Of a stretch of DNA of 64,000 nt, positions 58,901-64,000 are shown one piece after another. The first letter of the stretch is position 1. Each line of letters opens with the position of its first letter. A program made the position numbers and the translations under genes. Source of the stretch: Thermothelomyces thermophilus ATCC 42464 (Eukaryota; Ascomycota; Sordariomycetes; Sordariales; Chaetomiaceae); contig NC_016475.1 in NCBI RefSeq assembly GCF_000226095.1, forward strand, positions 4,092,001 through 4,156,000, given 5' to 3'. The notes below the pieces were generated by a model. That model was given only the letters and a program-made list of their open reading frames with translations, was not told the origin of the DNA and did no database searches.

Positions 58901-61330
58901 CAAGCTAAACTACTAATAGCTGTTCTCTCTATTGACGAATACGGAGCATTATAATTAGAGTAGTAGGTTAAAACAGGAGAAATCGCTAATATCGCTATAG
59001 ATAGAACTAAGTTCGTATACTATTAGAAAGCCGAGAGATAAGACAAGACTAGGGAAGTACCGAAGGAATATAAAAGATACCTAGCATTTGAACCGAAGCA
59101 TCTAGAAGGGTTACTAGAATACGGCCTATAGGATTACAAGATCAAGCTTAAGGAAGGAGTATAACTAAAGTTTTTTAAGATTTACTATACGAGCTAGATA
59201 TAGAACGAAGAGCTTAAGCGATATTTAGAGGAGAATCTTCGAAGAGGATATATCTGCCTATTAATATCGCTAGTAGGCTACCTAATCCTGTTTATACCTA
59301 AGAAAGACGGAAAGCTACGGTTATACGTTAACTATTAGTAACTTAACAAATAGACTATAAAAAACCGATACCTATTACTATTAATCTTACGGCTCTAAGA
59401 TTAGTTAGTAGAAGCCTAATATTTTACACGTCTTAACTTACTATTAGCTTATAACTATATATAGATTAAAGAAGGTAATAAGTAGAAAACGGCCTTTAGG
59501 ATATCTTATAGCCACTACAAGTACCTTATCATGCTATTTAGACTTATAAACACGCTAGCAACGTTCTAAGCCCTAATCGATCAAGCTATCTAACCCTTTC
59601 TTAATAAATTTGCGGTATATTATCTTGATAATATACTTATCTTCTCTAAAACGATAGACAAATACCGGAAGTATATAAGAGTAATGCTAGACGCGTTACA
59701 CGTATACAAGCTATTAGTTAATAAGGAAAAGAGCGAATTCCATATTAGGAAGACGGTGTTTTTAGAATATAAGATATCCTTAGGACAAATTTAGATAGAA
59801 CCTTCGAAGGTTAAAGCTATCAAGAATTGGCTATAACCGACGTTAGTTACGGAAGTACGAAGTTTTATCGGGTTTGCAAACTTCTATTAGATGTTTATTA
59901 GGAACTTCGGAGCGATTGTACAACCTTTGTACAAACTTACTAAGAAGAATACTAAATTCCAATGGGAAGAGCAATATAAGTAAGCATTTATATAGATCCG
60001 TGACGCCATTACTAAAGATCTAGTACTAGTGCTACCAAACCCTAAGAAGCTATTTAAGGTAGAAATGGACGCTTCAGACTATACTATCAGAAGATAGTTA
60101 GAATAATAAAATAAATAAGGGAAGCTATATCCTATAGCCTTCTTTTTAAAGAAGCTTAATAGACTACGTCTTAATTATCTAATTTACAATAAGGAACTAC
60201 TTACGATTATCGAAGCTTTTAAGGAATAGTAACTATACCTTAGTAATATAATTAAACTAGTATAAGTATATATAGATTATAAAAATTTACGATACTTTAT
60301 AACGATAAAGGAGCTTAACGGACGACAAATACAATAGACAGAATTCCTTATAGAATTCAATTTTGAGATCTGCTATAAGAAGGGTAAAGAGAACATATAA
60401 GCAGACGCCTTAAGCCGACAAACGGATTATATAGAAGGACGAATAGAAATAACGCCACCGTTATTTAAGGAACGAATAGACAGAACGCTATATTATAAAA
60501 TGTAGACACCTATAGAAGATAATCTACTTAACTCGTTCCTAGAATGTTATATAATCTTTCGAGAAGAAAGGATCGACGAGATATAGTATTAAGTAGTACC
60601 TAGACTAGTAATACCTAATAGAGTAGAAGAAAAAGATAGGAAACTCTAGTACTAAGGCAAAGCGTATATCTATAATAAAGATTAATAGCTACGAATGATT
60701 TAAGACCTCTATAAGTCGAAACTCGGAGGATATAAAGGAGTCACGAAGACTATTATATAAGTCAAGAAACACTATGACTTTCTATAGTTAACGGCACAAG
60801 TTAAGAAAGTCGTATAGAACTATAACATCTATAATCGAAGCAAAACAGCATGATATAAGCTATATAGGCTACTTTAGCTACTACTAATAGCTAACAAACT
60901 ATAGAGTTTAATTATAATAGACTTTATTACGAAACTACTAGAATCTAAGGATACGGCTATAGGGGTAATCTATAATAGTATTCTTACTATAGTAGACCGC
61001 CTAACTAAATAGGTATACTTTTTTCCTTATAAGGAGTCCTAAATAGTAGAACAGTTAGTAGACGTAATCTATCGGTAAGTCATATTAGTATACGCTTAGC
61101 TATAGGAATAGATTACCGATAGAGACACTAAGTTTATATCGAAGTTCTAGCAAGCGTTAATACAACGATTAGGCGTTAATAGCAAGCTATCAACGGCATA
61201 CCACCTATAGACTAACAGACAAACAAAGTGACTAAACTAAGTTATCGAGTAATACCTCCGTTCTTACGTTAACTACTAGCAAGACGACTAGGTTATGTTA
61301 TTACTAATAGTATAACTCGCTTATAATATA

Positions 61331-61576
61331 ATGCTAACGGAAACGACTAAAGTTATACCGTTCTTCGCGAACTACGGATATAAAGTGGACCTTAGGCAAG
61401 GACTAGAGGTCACGGTGCCGAGAGCAGTAGTTAAAGTAAAACAAATATATACACTATATAAGAAGCTTAAAAAGGAACTCGAGTTTGTTAAAACTAGAAT
61501 AAAGAACTACTATAATAAATATAGGCTCGAGGGACCTTGCCTAGAGAGGGGAGACAAAGTCTATCTAATCGTATAA
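61331..61576 (+). pseudogene. Integrase C-terminal fragment of copy 3, longest open remnant
   Basis: An open stretch of 81 codons with TTKVIPFFANYGYKVDLRQG and LKKELEFVKTRIKNYYNKY, collinear with copies 1 and 2 (34816-35313 and 46782-47279). It ends at a TAA after KVYLIV. It has no independent function. Confidence 0.75.
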
Positions 61577-62691
61577 AACCTATAAACTAAACGACTAAGT
61601 ATAAAGCTAGACTTTAAGAAGGTTAGACCCTTCGTTATTAAAGAACGAATCTCGATATCTAACTACTAACTATCGTTACTATTATCTATATAACTATAGA
61701 TAGATATTTTTCATATTTCACTTCTTGAACTAGCGTTAAAGAACGTTAAGGTTATTATATATATTAAAGCAAAAGATAAAGAGGAAGAATAAGATGTCGA
61801 AGAAATCCTAGATTTATATATTATTAATAGAGAACTATAATACCTAGTCAAATAGCTTGATTTTAGACTAGAAGATAACTTATAGGAACTAGTTAAGAAC
61901 CTAAGTTACCCTAAGAAACTAGAGCAGTTCTACTGGCAGAATCTTAACCGGCTATAAGAACTAGCTCTAAAGCCTATTCCCTAATAGAAAAAGAGGGGAA
62001 CCTACTAAAATTAAGACTAAGATCTAACCCGATTAACTCCTAATCGAGCACGTCAAAAGCACCTAACGCCTAAGCCTAACCTACGAGGGTCTATATCTCT
62101 AATATCGGCAGAGGAATATCTAGTTCTTCCTCCTCCTCTAGACAAGCTATACTATGATGAAAAACTTCGGCACTACAATCGTGTAAGGATTACTATAAAC
62201 GACGTAATCAACTTAAACAGCTTAGCGTCTAAGCAAGAAGCGCCTTGGTCTTAGTAATCTCTTTTGAAACCTTCTCCTACTCCGACAAATTCGAAAGGAC
62301 TAAGATAGTTAGTAACCTAGGACTATAAAGGAAAGTAATAAGGAACCTATAGGTATCTGTAACGTTTAGGCTACTATACTTCTTACCTATGCAAATATAG
62401 TTCTAACACTTGTTTAAACCCTCTATTATTATATAATGCTTTTATAGCTTTGTATTCTAATAACGCTTGTAAGGTATGGCGACCTTATAACCCTCTTATT
62501 TAATCTTAATTATAATAGCGTGTCGTTTACGCTTGAGATTACGACGGTTCCTAGGAACACGATTAGCTATAGTGGAAGGAAGCTAGCGAAAGAAGGACGT
62601 TACCTACAGGGGAAAAAAAAAGGGGTATTAGTAGTATTTAAAACAAGTTATAAGAAGCTTTCGGGTCGAAAGCCCTAAAGAGGGGGCATCG

Positions 62692-63143
62692 TGTCATAAG
62701 CTAACTATATACTATGACCTGGTAGGGCGTAGCAGGCTAAACAAGCCACTAATCAAAAAGGGCATAGAGCGAGGTTAACACGGGATCGCTAGGGAGCACG
62801 GGCTACTACGGGTAAATAATTGCTAAATGGGAAGGATAGTAAAGGATAACTAGTTACTAAAGGCAATCCTAGGGTAGGCTAGAAAGGGACTATAAGCGAC
62901 CGATAGAAGTATATATATATATAAATAATTACTCGTTATAGTAGACTCTAGGAGTTTACTAGTGATAGCAACCTATAATCATAGTACTTATACCAAGCAT
63001 CGCTAACTACTATGAGAGACAACTCTAGTATTGTTGTAAACCCTTTGGCTTTACTGAATCCCTTAGACGACCTATACGCTTGTCCTGCTTAATTTACCTC
63101 CGTTTGAACCCTTTTAGAAGAAGTCTGAGTTGGGTTCGTTACA
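62692..63143 (+). repeat. 3' LTR of copy 3
   Basis: 452 bp, TGTCATAAGCTAAC to TTCGTTACA, preceded by GAGGGGGCATCG, as in copies 1 and 2. Followed directly by AAAGG. Confidence 0.92.
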
Positions 63144-63148
63144 AAAGG

Positions 63149-63869
63149 GGTTATATAATATAGAACGAGTATACCTCGAAAGGAAGCCGATTATATTACA
63201 AATATAGGCTAAAGAGGCAATGAGACTAGAATTAGCTTTTACTATCTAGCCGTTATAAACACTTAAAGAGTGTATTTTAAAGCTCTAAAGATTAGACCCC
63301 TTAACTCAAAGAGTAAGGGAAGGCCTAGAAAAGGGCATAATAAAAGGCTAGCGAAGTACTAGTAAAGCCGAACTATGGTCCTTAGGACACGGCGGCAAGC
63401 TGCTCTATAAGAGAGCGCTTTATATTCCTATAGAAGAAACTATAAGGCAAGAAATCCTCTAGTTATATTATAATAATGCTAGAGCTAGGCACTTTGGCCC
63501 CGAAAGAACTAGTGAACTTATTTAGAGAAAGTTTAACTAGTAAGGCCTGGTAAGAGATATTAGGCATTGGTGCCAAACCTACTACGTCTACTAGATAAAT
63601 AAGCTAAGACGGTATCAAGGTTATAGTAGCTTAGAATCCCTACTAATCCCTAACCGACCCTAGTAAGAGATTAGTATAGATATAATTATAGGTTTTCTTA
63701 CGGTAAATTTCTAAGTAAAAGAGAAGAATGTAGTACTTATAGTTATAGACCGCTATATTAAGATAAACCGATTCTTCGCTATCAATTTAGATATTATAAG
63801 TTAGTAGCTTACTAAGCTAATTCATAAGGAAATTAAACTTAAATATAATATACTAGAGGGCTATATAAG
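63149..63869 (+). mobile_element. Copy 4, continuation: integrase region
   Basis: Plus-strand pieces include the integrase zinc finger: ARAGHFGPERTSELI near 63480, then HWCQTYYVCQINK with stops in place of Gln or Trp near 63565-63605. The start of the catalytic core follows (EISIDIIIGFL near 63670, VIDRYIKINRFF near 63745). This follows on from the RNase H part left of copy 3. It is cut at 63870 by another LTR. Confidence 0.75.
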
Positions 63870-64000
63870 TGTGACGAACCTAACTCAGACTTCTTCTAAA
63901 AGGGTTTAGACGAAGGTAGATTAAACAGGACAAGTAGGCAAGTCGTCTAAGGGATTCGGTGAAGCCAAAGGGTTTATAACAATACTAGAGTTATCTCTTA
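63870..64000 (-). repeat. Start of a further chromovirus LTR (copy 5), minus orientation, cut by the window end
   Basis: TGTGACGAACCTAACTCAG is the reverse-complemented LTR end of the copy 1-3 family. 131 bp are visible. It presumably marks a fifth insertion into copy 4, with ATAAG at 63865-63869 as a possible target duplication. Whether it is a full element or a solo LTR is not visible. Confidence 0.88.

Larger units (their letters stand above)
55528..63143 (+). mobile_element. Chromovirus-type Ty3/Gypsy element, copy 3, chimeric relative of copies 1 and 2
   Basis: 7616 bp with LTRs at both ends and target duplication AAAGG at 55523-55527 and 63144-63148. The internal part follows copies 1 and 2 from gag (near 56020) through the extra module, protease, reverse transcriptase, RNase H, integrase and the chromodomain (near 61800-61900). 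It is far more decayed: CpA and CpG sites are mostly TA, and the catalytic motif reads YLDN near 59625. The 5' half of its LTR (U3) and its region after the chromodomain differ from copies 1 and 2. The latter reads plus-strand as an acidic to neutral protein (AEEYLVLPPPLDKLYYDEKL near 62120) with TAG/TAA stops, in place of the antisense gene. Confidence 0.9.

Overview
The window looks like chromosomal DNA of a filamentous ascomycete (Pezizomycotina). The signs are short GT..AG introns of about 50-150 bp, GC-rich exons, fungal-only families (Zn2Cys6 regulator with a fungal transcription-factor domain, Ste2-type pheromone receptor, Hce2-like secreted protein), an intron-containing tRNA-Leu, and retrotransposons full of C-to-T / G-to-A mutations of the kind left by repeat-induced point mutation (RIP). 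A Sordariomycete is my best guess, but that is inference.

Left part, about 1-32.9 kb, is gene space. In order: the end of an unknown gene; a cysteine-rich protein (-); a long Ser-rich disordered protein (-); a Ste2-type pheromone receptor (-); a nitrilase/omega-amidase-type hydrolase with seven exons (+); tRNA-Leu(CAA) (+); a secreted SGNH/GDSL esterase (+); a small inverted-repeat element; a GT8-like glycosyltransferase (+); tRNA-Glu(TTC) (-); a membrane-anchored alpha/beta hydrolase with a TAP-like C-terminus (+). Then comes a likely L-rhamnose utilisation cluster: Zn2Cys6 regulator (-), L-rhamnonate dehydratase (+) and L-rhamnose 1-dehydrogenase (+). A small Hce2-like secreted protein (-) and a possible NLR-type N-terminal fragment follow.

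Right part, about 32.9-64 kb, is AT-rich repeat DNA with no intact host gene. Two related 7.6-kb Ty3/Gypsy chromoviruses lie head to head at 33484-48673. The outer target-site duplication is TAAAA. The second copy sits inside the 5' LTR of the first, flanked by CTGTC, and the first 58 bp of its LTR are inverted. A third, more decayed relative (55528-63143, duplication AAAGG) carries a different U3 and a different 3' end, and lies inside another gypsy element (from 51819). A fifth LTR begins at 63870.

The rhamnose genes would act in sequence: the dehydrogenase makes the lactone and the dehydratase acts on the opened acid; the lactonase and aldolase steps are not in the window. The most unusual item is a spliced gene antisense to the 3' end of each of the two younger chromoviruses. 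It encodes a zinc-cluster-like cysteine motif followed by a coiled coil.
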